NCBI RefSeq assembly: GCF_024868665.1
Contig: NC_079908.1
Span: 3,646,034-3,710,033, forward strand
From: Triplophysa rosa
Lineage: Eukaryota; Chordata; Actinopteri; Cypriniformes; Nemacheilidae
DNA length: 64,000 nt
Direction: 5' to 3'
Made by a program: the position numbers and the translations under genes. Positions 1 through 10,834 of the stretch are shown here, in pieces. The notes below the pieces were generated by a model. The model was not told where the DNA came from. It saw only the letters and a program-made list of their open reading frames with translations, and did not search any database. Positions within the stretch are counted from its first letter, which is position 1. Each line of letters begins with the position of its first letter.

Positions 1-228
1 ATAACTGAGAGGGCCGGTTTGGACTGTTTTTCCCATTCGGCTTTTTGCCTCTAGTTTTACCTTACGGATACCGGCGCTATTCTCGCCCCACTGGAGTAAA
101 CAGTTGTTTTTTTTTGTTGTTGCTGCCAGGAGTACCCTGTCACCTTGTGTTTATTTTGGATTTACCTTTTTTTTTTTTTTTGTTGTTTGGAATAAACTCT
201 CCATTTAACCCTACCTGCATCTGAGTCC
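1..228 (+). repeat. 3' part of a Ty3/Gypsy LTR (copy 1)
   Basis: A T-rich stretch is followed by the polyadenylation signal AATAAA at about 191-196 and an LTR-like end near 226-227. Gag coding begins straight after it. The 5' part of the LTR lies beyond the window edge. No primer-binding site or gag leader separates LTR from gag, so that segment appears deleted. The LTR boundary is approximate because the other LTR of this copy is not in the window. Confidence 0.55.
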
Positions 229-1204
229 TTGTCACGTCCATTACAGTACATCGCCACCAAGGATGGACTCGTAAAGCAGGGTATGCTATTGGGTCGTCAG
301 CAGCAGGAGGTAGCGGAGATCCGACAAGGCATAACTACCCTGTCCCAACAACTCGCTGCCATCACTCAACACCTGGAACGGACCCAAGCTGAACAGGCAT
401 CCTCCACTGCCAGTGCAGCACCGTTGGAGAGAGATGCGCGTTCCTCACGGCCGTCGGAGTCGCGCCTTAGTCCTCCGGTTCCCTATGCCGGTGAGCCCAC
501 CTCTTGTCGTTCCTTCCTCTCCCAATGCTCACTGACTTTCTCCCTACAGCCCTCCTGCTTTCCCACCGAGCAGTCGAAGGTGGCATTCGTGGTCATGCAT
601 CTGACAGGCGTCGCCAGGGAGTGGGGAACGGCGGTGTGGGACAACCACCATGCATGCTGCGATTCTTTTGAGTTGTTTTCTCAGGAGCTCAAGAGGGTGT
701 TTGATCTGTCTGCACTGGAGAACGAGGCGGCTCGGTCGTTGTCACTGTTACAACAAGGTCGCAGGTCTGTTTCGGATTACTCCATTGAGTTCCGCACTTT
801 GGCATCATCCTGCAGCTGGAATGACAAGGCACTCTGGGACCGTTTTCTGCACGGACTAGCGGACCATGTGTTGGACGAGATCTACTCACTGGAACTTCCC
901 CCGACGCTCGACGGGCTGGTGCAGCTCGCCCTCCAGGTCTATTTTCGCCTGGGTCTCCGGTCTCGACGGTGCGGGAGGGGGACGCTGGGCGGGGAGCCCT
1001 CAGGCACCCCCAGGGATGAGAACCAACCGTCTCCCCGATTTTTTGCCCCCCTGGAGGAACCTATGCAGATCAGCCGTGCCCGCCTCTCCAACCACGAACA
1101 TCGTCGACGTCTGGCCAACGACCTGTGCCTTTACTGCGCTGATCCTGGACATTTAGTGGCGGTCTGCCCACTCAGCAGACATCATCCTGGCGACATGACT
1201 TCCC
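229..1204 (+). pseudogene. gag: Gypsy gag, 5'-truncated (copy 1)
   Basis: This open frame of about 325 codons encodes a Ty3/Gypsy Gag, the capsid/nucleocapsid protein that packages retrotransposon RNA. A coiled-coil-like N-terminal stretch (QQQEVAEI...) is followed by a capsid-like domain containing LTGVAREWG. A single C-terminal CCHC zinc knuckle (CLYCADPGHLVAVC) lies around nt 1128-1170. No ATG opens the frame: the first codon at 229 is TTG, so the native start is missing. The frame runs into the ambiguous base n at 1205, where the start of the protease is absent. The copy is dead. Confidence 0.85.
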
Positions 1205-1205
1205 N

Positions 1206-1617
1206 TTTTGGGTCATGCTTGGCTGTCGAAACATAACACTCACATTGACTGGAGAAACAATGTTGTGTGTGAATGGAGTGTTTTCTGTGCGTCTAATTGT
1301 TTAACTACTGCTTTGTCTCCCTCGATCTCTACCCCTCTGTTACAGGAGGATCCTGTTGACCTCACGGGGGTACCTACCGTTTATCATGATCTGAGAGCGG
1401 TATTCAGTAGGTCTCGAGCGGCATCTCTTCCTCCGCACCGCCCGTACGACTGTGCTTATCACTTAGTCAGGATTAGGAAGGGGGACGAATGGAAAACCGC
1501 CTTTTACACTCCCACAGGCCACTTTGTATCGAGTGATGCCTTTTGGCCTGTCGAACGCGGTTCATCCGAGGGTTCAGTCAGGTCGCTCTTCCCTTGTCGG
1601 AGCTTACCTCCACTTTG
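1206..1617 (+). pseudogene. pol: Gypsy protease end plus fragmentary RT (copy 1)
   Basis: After the n, the frame resumes with the end of the aspartic protease region ([15 protein letters not shown]). It goes on to the RT entry region (DLRAVFSRS...[10 protein letters not shown]). It then jumps to [16 protein letters not shown] and TGHF, skipping roughly 150 residues of fingers and palm. The MPFGLSNA motif is present just after this but in another frame. The next segment is already post-RT, so the region with the catalytic YxDD motif has been deleted. Several internal deletions and at least one frameshift make this a pseudogene. Confidence 0.8.
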
Positions 1618-2335
1618 AGATGTTTCGAATGGTCCGAACGAGCCCAAACAGCTTTTGTTAAACTAAAGAATCTTTTTACGTCCGCCCCTATTCTTGTTAA
1701 TCCTGACCCGTCTCGTGAGTTCATTGTGGAGGTAGATGCTTCGGAGGCAGGGGTAGGAGCGATCTTGTCCCAACGGGCCGCTCCAGACGACAAGATACAC
1801 CCCTGTGCGTTCTTCTCCCGCCGGCTCAATTCCTCGGAGTGGAATTACGACATCGGTAATAAGGAGTTGTTAGCCGTGAAGCTTGCGTTGGAGGAATGGC
1901 GCCACTGGTTGGAGGGCGCCATGGTTCCTTTCCTGGTTTGGACCGACCATAGAAACCTAGAATACATCCGCTTGGTCAAGCGACTGAACTCTCGGCAGGC
2001 TCGTTGGACTCTCTTTTTCGGTCGTTTTGATTTTGTCATTGCCTACCATCCGGGGAGTAAGAACGGTAAGCCGGATGCGCTCTCGCGTCAATTTGAGGTA
2101 GAGACGACTTCCACCCCCCCGGTGTCCGTTGTTCCCCCCGGTCGAGTGGTTTTGGCGGTCACTTGGAGGGTGGAATCGATGGTCCACGAGGCACCGAACG
2201 GCGTTACTCCCCCGGCTGGTGTTCCAGAGAGCTTATTGTTCGTTCCTCAGTCGGTCCGAACCAGCGTCCTCCAGTGGGGACATTTCTCCAAGCTAGCTTG
2301 CCACCCGGGAACTTCTCGTACCATCGCACTTATCA
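1556..2335 (+). pseudogene. pol: Gypsy RT connection, RNase H and integrase start (copy 1)
   Basis: The frame encodes the segment after the RT palm ([16 protein letters not shown]) and then RNase H. RNase H hallmarks are FIVEVDASEAGVGAILSQ with its catalytic Asp, FFSRRLNSSEWNY, NKELLAVKLAL with the catalytic Glu, and TDHRNLEY. The chain ends in PGSKNGKPDALSR. The start of integrase follows: a histidine-containing stretch GHFSKLACHPG that resembles the HHCC zinc domain. The copy stops near 2335, where an inverted Gypsy sequence begins, so the integrase catalytic core and the 3' LTR are missing. Confidence 0.85.
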
Positions 2336-3760
2336 ATACTTCTTGGAATAATAGGTGCATGGATGGAGTGCAAGTGGTTCTCCCCCATATTGTGACAGGA
2401 CCGCTCCTACCCCCCCCCCGGAGGCGTCCACCTCCATCACAAATGGAAGGTCAGGGTCTGGATGGGTAAGCGTGGGGGCGACGCAGAAGGCCTCTTTCAG
2501 GAGATGAAAAGCTTTGACTGCCGCAGTGTCCCAGGTAAGTTTACCGGGTTTATTTTTGAGCAGGGATGTGAGAGGTGCTGCGATTTGGCTGTACTGAGCG
2601 ATGAAACGGCGGCCGAAATTTGCAAATTCGAGGAACTGCTGGAGCTGTTTGATGGTCTGAGGTTGTGGCCAGTTGCGAACTGCCTCTACTTTCCCCCGGT
2701 CCATGCAAACCCCTTGTGGTGTGATGACATAACCCAGAAAATGCACAGATGTTAGATGGAACTCGCACTTCTCCTTCTTTAGGTAGAGGCGATACTCACG
2801 GAGGCGTTGTAGTACCTGACGAACATGATGTTGGTGAGTCTGGAGATCCAGGGAGTATATAAGGAAGTCATCTATGTATATTATTACGAACTTGTGTAGC
2901 ATGTCTCGAAAGATCTCGTTCATGAAATTTTGGAACACAGAGGGGCTGTTGGATAGACCATATGGCATGACGTAGTATTCATATTGACCGACAGGAGTAA
3001 TGAAGGCCGTTTTCCACTCGTCACCCTTCTGGATTCAGATCAGGTTGTAGGCACTTCTTAGGTCTAGTTTGGAGAATATTTTAGCCCCTCGAAGCTCCTA
3101 TAAGGCAGTGGGCACCAGGGGAAGGGGATAGGCGAATTTTACGGTTTGAGAGTTTAGATGGCGATAATCGATACAGGGTCGAAGTCCTCCATCCTTCTTT
3201 CCGACAAAAAAGAAACTGGAGGAGGCCGGGGATGTTGATGGGCAGATAAATCCTTGTGAGAGAGCTTCTGTTATGTACTCTTCCATGGCTCGTGTCCATT
3301 CGTCACCTTTCTGGATTCGGATCAGGTTGTAGGCACTTCTAAGGTCTAGTTTGGAGAATATTTTAGCTCCTCGAAGCTCCTCTAAGGCGGCGGGTACCAG
3401 GGGAAGGGGATAGGCGAATTTTACGGTTTGCGAGTTGAGATGGCGATAATCGATACAGGGTCGAAGTCCTCCATCCTTCTTACCTATGAAAAAGAAACTG
3501 GATGCGGCTGGTGAGGTCGAAGGGCGAATAAACCCCTGTGAGAGAGCTTCTGAGATGTACTCCTCCATAGCTCGCGTCTCCGGGATTGAGAGGGGGTATA
3601 TACGACCTTTGGGCAGTGAGGCTCCAGGTAGCAGATTGATTGCACAATCCCATGGCCGATGGGGAGGTAGTTTGGTAGCTGCAGACTTACTGAACACGTC
3701 CTGGAACTCCCAATAGATAGGTGGAAGCTCCACAGATATCGAGGAGGGAGGACTTTCCAA
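2333..3760 (-). pseudogene. pol: Gypsy pol (RT and partial RNase H) with internal duplication (copy 2)
   Basis: Read from 3760 leftwards, this has an RT leader ([21 protein letters not shown]), then fingers and palm ([29 protein letters not shown]). Next come [15 protein letters not shown] and the catalytic motif [10 protein letters not shown]. RNase H then starts with [17 protein letters not shown] and ends at TYYSKK. The whole tract is in one frame, the same as gag-protease. A 282-bp in-frame tandem duplication (3019-3300 and 3301-3582) repeats the fingers/palm segment of about 94 residues. Stop codons occur near 3096 and 3036. RNase H is cut at about 2335; integrase and 3' LTR are absent. 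Confidence 0.87.
3019..3582 (-). repeat. 282-bp in-frame tandem duplication within Gypsy RT
   Basis: The unit at 3301-3582 is repeated at 3019-3300. The units look roughly 90% alike by eye and differ by scattered substitutions. Because 282 is a multiple of three, the reading frame passes through both units. Each unit covers the segment from [14 protein letters not shown] to [10 protein letters not shown]. Confidence 0.9.
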
Positions 3761-3793
3761 TGTAGTAGATCCCAGGAGGGTGAACCCTTCCTG

Positions 3794-5014
3794 CTATGTC
3801 CCGTGGCAATGATTCGAGCAATAGTCACTCCACTGTTGGATGTCGCTCGTTCCCCATGCAATCACCGGCTGATGTTGAGCTAACCACGGACGTCCCAGGA
3901 CAATATCCACGGTGGCAGCCTCTAACACTAGAAAGCATTTCTCCTCTTCATGATTATGCGGCAGTCGTAGTTTTAGTGGAGGAGTACAGGAAGTTACCAG
4001 GCCCTGGGCTAGCGGTTCCCCTTGAATATTGATGATTTGGTAGGTCGTACGACTTTTGAGACTGGGGATACCATGGAGCTTGAGCATACGAGAGGAGATA
4101 AAGTTGCCTGAGGATCCTGAATCCAGGAGAATCTTGACTGGAACAGATTTTTGAGCAAGAATCAACAATCCATCATTATGCGGAATATTCATGGCTATAT
4201 TGTGTATATGTATGGAACTCACCGCAGATTTTGGAGGACGTACAGGGCAGGTGCTGACGACATGTCCTTGACCACCACAATATATACACAGGTTGAACCG
4301 TTTACGTCTGTCCTTCTCCGCTCGTGAAAGATGGTACCTGTCTGTCTGCATAGGTTCAGGTGCGGGGAACATCGGATCTGACACTGCGCGGAAGGCGGGT
4401 TGAAACTCTAGCTGTACTGCATTAAGGTTCTGTGATATATGTAGGGCTCTCTGCATAAAATTCTCCAATCCCACGGTGATATCATAAATGGCCATCTGCT
4501 GTTGAATGCGTGGATTGAGACCTCGTCGATAAGCCGAAAGAAGCGCTGCCTCATTCCATCCACTGGTGGCCGCCAGCGTGCGGAACTGTAGGGTGTACTC
4601 GTGAACGGTGTGCTGAGCTTGGCGTATTCTGAAAAGTTCGTCGTGCACCGACAAGGATGAGGTACAAGTATCAAACACTTCCTTGAAATGTGCGAGAAAC
4701 CGGTCGAGGGATCGGGTGATAGGACTGTCGGCGTTCCACATGGACTGTGCCCATTGGCGAGCCCCTCCGGTCAGCAACGAGATGATGAACGCTATTTTAG
4801 CGCGATCGTTAGCAAATTGTTGAGGAAGCATTTCGAAATATAAGGAGCATTGGAGCAAGAAGCCACTACATTCTGATACCTCCCCGGAGAAAGTAGTAGG
4901 TTTGGCCATGGGACAAGCAGGGGCAGACGGCAGTGAAGGCGGTTGTAGTGATGAGCGGAGGAGGTCAACCAATTCCTGGAACGGTCTGAGATTTTCTGGG
5001 GGCTGGGATTCCAT
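3794..5014 (-). pseudogene. gag: Gypsy gag-protease, long open frame (copy 2)
   Basis: About 406 codons run from an ATG at 5014 (MESQPPENLRPF) to a TAG at 3796-3794. This start is chosen because it follows the LTR closely and begins Gag-like sequence; the open frame extends upstream into the LTR only by chance. Order: capsid-like domain (LLTGGARQWAQSMW), one CCHC knuckle (CIYCGGQGHVVSTC, about nt 4250-4290), then the aspartic protease with active site LLDSGSSGNFIS and LGRPWLAQH. RT continues in the same frame past the TAG, so the stop is probably a nonsense mutation in a single gag-pol frame. Programmed read-through is possible but unsupported. Confidence 0.87.
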
Positions 5015-5050
5015 CCTCGGAAAATCCTTCTTAGTGATCCGGTCTTCTAT

Positions 5051-5721
5051 CACAAAACTCACGGAAGAACGAGAACAGGTAATTTCACAAAACAAGAGGT
5101 TTATTCAGAATATCTTGGGAAAGTCCATAGGTGCCTAAACACCGGAAAATCTTCAACAAGAGAAAGAAAACACGAACAGTCTTATCCTTAGGTAGCTCGT
5201 AACTGTAGAGCTGGTTGCCGAGGAAGAATCCCAGAGAGAAATAAGATACGAAAATCCTTAGAGTCCACGAAACAAGTGTCCCAAGAACGCGAGGTATGTC
5301 ACATTGAGACCGGATGACTGTGAGCCTGGAGGTGAGATATTTATGTTTGCAGGCTGATGAGAAACAGGTGTTGTTAATTAGAATTCGGGTGACTTGGAAC
5401 GGGTGCGTGAAACTGGAAATCTGGTGTCTGAGGGAGATGTGGTTGGTGGGTTCGTGACATGTAACTGTAGAGCTGGTTGCCGAGGAAGAATCCCAGAGAG
5501 AAATAAGATACGAAAATCCTTAGAGTCCACGAAACAAGTGTCCCAAGAACGCGAGGTATGTCACATTGAGACCGGATGACTGTGAGCCTGGAGGTGAGAT
5601 ATTTATGTTTGCAGGCTGATGAGAAACAGGTGTTGTTAATTAGAATTCGGGTGACTTGGAACGGGTGCGTGAAACTGGAAATCTGGTGTCTGAGGGAGAT
5701 GTGGTTGGTGGGTTCGTGACA
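5051..5721 (-). repeat. 5' LTR of Gypsy copy 2, with internal duplication
   Basis: On the minus strand the LTR begins TGTCACGAACC at 5721. It contains AATAAA just before a short terminal segment (about 5100) and ends near 5051, shortly before gag. Its 671 bp include a 262-bp tandem duplication (units about 5199-5460 and 5461-5721) that are almost identical. Without the duplication the LTR would be about 409 bp. The element inserted into a hAT-type MITE, whose remainder lies immediately to the right. Confidence 0.75.
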
Positions 5722-5868
5722 ATTACACAGTATTTAGTTCAATTACATCTAAAGTAACTGTAATGAAATTACAGAAAAAACAGAGTAATCCCTTACTTTA
5801 CTTTATGAAGGGAAAAGTAATTAAATTACAGTAACTAATTACTTGGTAACTAGTTACACCCAACACTG
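5722..5868 (-). mobile_element. Truncated hAT MITE (ACTAGTTAC family)
   Basis: About 147 bp ending in CCCAACACTG. Its reverse complement begins CAGTGTTGGGTGTAACTAG and matches the complete 424-bp copy at 39016-39439. The other half is missing where Gypsy copy 2 begins, which suggests the LTR element inserted into it. Confidence 0.7.
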
Positions 5869-6241
5869 CTCCCGACCCACGGATTATCAGCATCACTACC
5901 CTGCGCTAATTTGCGCAACGTTTAATAGATGGTGGTCATTATGGGAATGAGATACTGCGTCTGTGTTTTTTAATGTGCTTCTGTTTAGTAAATATGGCCC
6001 TAAATGAGGGATCCAAGCCATATCTAGAGCAAAGAACATTATCAGAGACAGGGGTGGGCTGTTGATTTGTTATGGGTTGCCACTAAGAAACCAAAGAGAA
6101 CACCACAGTAATCACATAACAATGTGCAAAAAACGAAACAGACAACCGCACAGCAGTGTACAGCATCAACACCCCTTCAACATTTTGGCAGTGAGTTGTG
6201 CATAAACAAAGACATAAAAAACAGTCAAAATGAAACAATAC
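5869..6241. other. No gene seen between MITE remnant and solo LTR
   Basis: AT-rich sequence without a long open frame, splice-flanked coding segment or recognisable repeat end. Confidence 0.4.
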
Positions 6242-6827
6242 TAATGTGTCACGGTCGCACCGTCTTGTTTATGAAATTCTAGTCGTGTGGCGGGATCGGG
6301 ACAGAGCCTTTAGGTTTTATGTGAGAAAACCATGAGTTGTTTGTTTTTACCTCTCATGTGTTTTCTCGTGTCTTGTCATTGGCCCCGCCCCTCTCGTCTC
6401 ATGTATTGCCTTCCTCCCGTGTCTAATGTTTCCCACCTGCCCTGTGTAATTATCCCTCGTTTGTCTTGCCTATATATACCCTCTTGTTTCTTTGTCCTGT
6501 GCTGGTGGATTGTACCGTGTATGTGCATGGTTTTCGTGGATCGTTCCTGTACTTACCCTGTGTCTGTTGGATTTTGTGAGTGTTTCCCGTTTTGCCTCGT
6601 GTTAATTTGTCGTGTCCCGTTTTTGATTTAGTTCTGTTTCTTGCCCCCTCGTGGGAAGTGTTTTGTTTAGATTTCTTGTTTTGTTTCCGTGTCCCTAGTT
6701 CCTGTTTTGTTTTGCACCCCATCGTGGGTTTTTGTTCTGTGTTTTTTATAATAAATATCCTTTGTTAACCCCTTCATCCACTGCCTGCCTGCAATTGGGT
6801 TCTTCCACCTCGAACCGTGACATAATG
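6242..6827 (+). mobile_element. Solo LTR with 5-bp target duplication
   Basis: A 576-bp LTR (6247-6822) begins TGTCACGGTCGC and ends GAACCGTGACA, giving short inverted termini TGTCACGG/CCGTGACA. It is flanked by the 5-bp direct repeat TAATG (6242-6246 and 6823-6827). Inside are a TATA-like box (TATATATA, about 6471) and AATAAA near 6750, in the promoter-to-polyA order of a plus-strand LTR. No internal retroelement sequence is present, so it formed by recombination between two LTRs. Ends differ from the other Gypsy LTRs here, so it is a separate family. Confidence 0.85.
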
Positions 6828-7719
6828 AAACTAATAAAATGGAATACTTTTTAAAAAATGCATCCAGTAGGAAGCAGCTGAGTGCTCAGACAGAAAATTG
6901 CACATACAAGCGCCACTTTTTTTTTCAAACACAAAATGTCAACATCTACTTTTAGAATATAAATTGTTGCTTTGATTTATGCAGGGTTGTGACTTATTCT
7001 CAACATGATGCTTTGAATTAATTGACAATGAAAAAACAATCCGTTTGTATTTGTTTGTATAGCACAACTTTACACATTTTATTCCAAAGCAGTTTGATAA
7101 AGTCAAAAGTTGTTTCTTACAAACCTCTCAATGCATGAAGCTACAGGTTAAAAACTATAAGCAGGTGTCACGTATTTCAGCCACAAAAGTGCAATTGTTG
7201 TGCCATCTAACAACCCACAAAAAAAGGAAAAAGACAGGTGGGTTTTTTCTCTGTGCTCTCTGTCTAGTTCTTTCATAATCGCTTGGAAATCTGATAGTCT
7301 GACACCTTCATTGAGGGTTGATTGGGCATGTAAGAATCTCTTGTTGAAGTGCATGTCAGTTATTCATTCAACCCCATGAGGTGAAATAGTACAATCCCAC
7401 ACAGTTATTTCCCACGTCATAATGACTTCCGCTGTTCAGTTCTCTCAAAGGCCTCATTAGCTCATCACATCTTCAGCAAAACCTCAACAGGAACACTGAT
7501 GAAAGAACAGGTCGACATAGGAGAGACTCTACTGATTAGCTTTTGTTGGAGTTACGGATAGAAAGGCAGTGTGACCTCTTCTGCTGGCCTTCTGCGGGAA
7601 GCCTATTGTGTTTGAAATGAATGCATTAACACTCAGAATACACACTGTATGCCAGCAACTATTTATAACAACACTGGGTCTCATGCTCGACCTGATTTTG
7701 CACTTTGGTTGATGTCCTC
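6828..7719. other. AT-rich DNA, no gene seen
   Basis: No open frame with recognisable coding character and no clear transposon end. Probably intronic if the host gene extends across the window. Confidence 0.4.
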
Positions 7720-7957
7720 AGGGCAACATATTTTGTTGACAACAACATTTTTATAAATAAAACCTAAACCCACACCAAACCCCAAACCTAACCATAACTT
7801 ACCCCTAAAATCAGAGGGAAATGATAAGTGAAAAACAATGGTGTGGAAGCACCTAATCCTGGTTGTAAGATCAAACTTAAAATAAATGGTAAACTTATTT
7901 CTGAAATCTGATTGGTTGACTTAAATGTTGTCCTTAGGTCAACAAATTTGTTGCCCT
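7720..7957. mobile_element. Short MITE with inverted ends
   Basis: The left end AGGGCAACATATTTTGTTGA is an imperfect inverted match of the right end TCAACAAATTTGTTGCCCT, enclosing about 200 bp with no coding capacity. The interior includes an A/C-rich tract (cctaaacccacaccaaac). A target duplication is not obvious, so family and exact ends are uncertain. Confidence 0.5.
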
Positions 7958-8533
7958 TAAAGATAGATCGAGCAAACGACTAACGATATTATGTATCGAT
8001 GTAACATAGAAAATAGATTTTGACATTACTTACCAAGTTTCATTGTTATTTTATTACTATTTGAATTAGCTTTCCTTATTCATGGCTTTTTATTTTATAT
8101 TTGAAGTTTTCATGTTAATCCATTTTGTAATGCATGTACTTTTGTCATTTTATTATTTATTTAATTTTAGTGTCGCTATAGTTTTTGTTTGAAATTTTTT
8201 CCACTTTAGTTTCATTTAGTTCATTATTTTAAGTAAAAAAATGTAGTGTCTCAAACTTTTTTAGTTAATTTCTAATGCAACATTTTGAATTGTTGCTTCT
8301 TTTAAGTCTAGGCTTATATTTATGCCTATGTTTTATTTGATTTCAATTAACAGAAATGTTTTAATAGTTTCAGTTAATGATAATAATCCTGCACTCACAT
8401 CCTCATTCAACATCTGTATACACATTTCAGGCAAAACAAGGATATTTTCGTCTCACCTGTTGGATGTAATATTTAGAGGTCTCTGATATTGGATTGCGAA
8501 TGTCCAGTTTATATTCCTGTCTTCGGTTATGCT
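7958..8533. other. T-rich DNA, no gene seen
   Basis: Low-complexity T-rich sequence with many TTTTA/ATTTT runs. No supported feature. Confidence 0.4.
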
Positions 8534-9211
8534 GTGTATGCTAGGGCTGTGACGATAACCGCATCACCGCAGTAATGAGATGCCGACCGCGGTGTTGAGG
8601 TCATCACCGCACATTTTTTGTATTGTAGCGCACAGAAATGGATACCTAATGTTGATTTGGTGCACTGAGTGTTTTTTTCCATGCGCCGCTAGAAGTAACG
8701 TTAGCGAGGTTACGGTAGTTTGGATCCCCGGAAAAAAAGGATGAGCAGTTTTAGTTCAGATGGGCGTGGATGTGTTTTACATTGCTCTTAGTTCCGAGTA
8801 ACCTAAAAAAAAAACTGCTTCCCCCGCAAGGAAGAGGGACAGTCCATTAAAAATATGGGGGAATTATTTTGTGTGTGTGTCTGATTATTTTTAATTAAAT
8901 GCTAGGTTTCAGTACTTGTGATGTCTACAGATAATGTTCAATAAAATACACACAAACACCAGCATAAAAGACAAAAGCATAACGTAAACATTTAGTTGCA
9001 AGTGCTTATAGCGATGCTTCTCTTTTGTGGCATAGGCTAGTATTTACAGTTGACAACATTATTCAAAAAATGGCCACGAATCTAGCGTCTAAGCCAAATG
9101 TTGTGTCGCCTATTTGGGCACATTTTGGTTTTGACAAGGGGCAGCCGGTACATTGCCACTCCATCGAGTGTGTATTCAGTGCTGCTGGCAACATTGTCAC
9201 TCCGTTAAGAG

Positions 9212-10834
9212 TAAGGATGGGCATTTTTCAATAATTTCATATTCAAATATTTGAGCTCATAAAAAACTAATATTCGTTTATTTAAATTAAGTTAATAAAG
9301 ACTTATTTTTGTTACGTTTTTATTGTCACAATTTCACATCAAGCCTATAGTTATCTTTAAATATTCATAACGCATTAATATTATATCCTGTATGTAGGTT
9401 TTTTAATGTTTAAAAATTAGCAACGTTGAAAAAAAAGAAATAGAAAAATACATAAAAACTGCATTTAAACCTGTGCTGAATGGTATAATACAAAAAGAAA
9501 ACATACAAAACAAAACAAACAAAATGTGTACTGAGAGTCTGTGATACAGTATATATTTATTAGGGATGTAACGATTCACCGTGAGCCGGTTGAAAATCGG
9601 TTATAATGAGTGACAATTCAAATCGGTTGAGGTGTGAACTGAATCGCAATACATTTTTTGAACGGCAGGGGCCGCTATTTTCACTGCAAATCTAAACGTG
9701 GACATGCTGATATTTCTTAAATGCAAAAAAATCCAAGAAAAGCTCAGACAGTATTAGTTTGTTTATATTAAAGAGACTTTTTCTAATTTGTTATAAAATT
9801 GCAGTTTAGTTTTGTTATTTGAAATAAAACATTATTTTATTATACAAAGAAATGTGAAGCATTTAAGAAATAATGCAAGGGAAGTTGTTCATTTCTAATT
9901 TGTTTCAACTCATTTTGTAAAAATAAACCGTGAGTAAATCGTGAATAAATCACATCGTGAGATCAGAATCGTGAATCGCATCGCATCGCATCGTGAGCTG
10001 AGTGAATCGTTACATCCCTAATATTTATATATATTTATATATAGTTTTCTTTGTCGTTCATGGTCAGTGTCTGTCTTGTTTAGCTTTGCATTGCATTTGC
10101 ATCAATAAATAAGGTATTTATTTCAACTAAGGTAACTAAGGAATCACAGCGCGTTTTAAAACAAAGAAAAATGTATTTACAGTCTGTAACCTGAAGGCTA
10201 CGACCCTTTTGACCTTCTTTGAAGGAAAATTCAGGCTCTTTAGGTATGGAAAAAGGTGCCAGTGTTATGCTAAGGCAAAATTCATTCACATTAGTTGCAG
10301 TGAAATGTACATTTTCATGTTTCAAGTTGTTGAAATTAGCATTACTTAATATATTTTTAACGAACGAATGAATTTAAGAACAACCGCTCCGAAGTTATGG
10401 TAATAAATGGATTATTGTTAATCATTTAATATTACGTTGGTATTTTTATACCTAATGCAAGTAATGTTAACGCATTCGGTGGCTCACCAGTTTTGAAACA
10501 TTTTAATATGGTGATGTGAGCCTAGCATAAAATGTGATCCGAGCATCCGGTGTGTAAACTTAAAATATTTAAACTAGCTTGCGATCTGAGTGAACAAAGA
10601 TTTAGGAACACATACAAATGATTTTTTATATTTTCTGTATATTATAAGATCATTACAGATGAAGTGAAGAAGCATTAAATAAGACGTGACAACTCTAGGG
10701 TCTTCTGTAGAGGTAACTTAACCCTGTGTTGACGCAGTTTTTATTCTTATGAAAAATACGAATATTCGAATAGCATTTTTAATTTTTGAATAGTTATTGC
10801 GGATGCAATATTTGAACATTCGTGCACATCACTA
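9212..10834. mobile_element. hAT element 2, inserted in hAT 1 transposase
   Basis: The ends are TAAGGATGGGCA (9212) and TGCACATCACTA (10834), an imperfect inverted pair. The exact 8-bp duplication GTTAAGAG flanks it (9204-9211, 10835-10842). It is AT-rich, has no recognisable transposase, and contains hAT element 3. It is therefore a non-autonomous hAT. Confidence 0.85.
9561..10020. mobile_element. hAT element 3, innermost nested MITE
   Basis: This 460-bp element has long inverted ends starting TAGGGATGTAACGATTCACC and ending GTGAATCGTTACATCCCTA. It is flanked by the exact 8-bp duplication ATATTTAT (9553-9560, 10021-10028). A second copy of the family lies at 28686-29143 in the opposite orientation. 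No coding capacity. Confidence 0.92.

Noticed and set aside
2462..2755. 97-codon plus ORF in the Gypsy region
   Set aside because: It is antisense to the RT/RNase H coding of Gypsy copy 2.
3794..3796. Programmed stop read-through between gag-protease and pol
   Set aside because: Related Gypsy elements use one continuous frame as far as I know, and other nonsense codons are present in this copy, so mutation is the simpler reading.
9025..9234. Reading the 69-codon ORF as an independent gene
   Set aside because: It is a hAT transposase remnant that ends at the insertion point of another hAT element.
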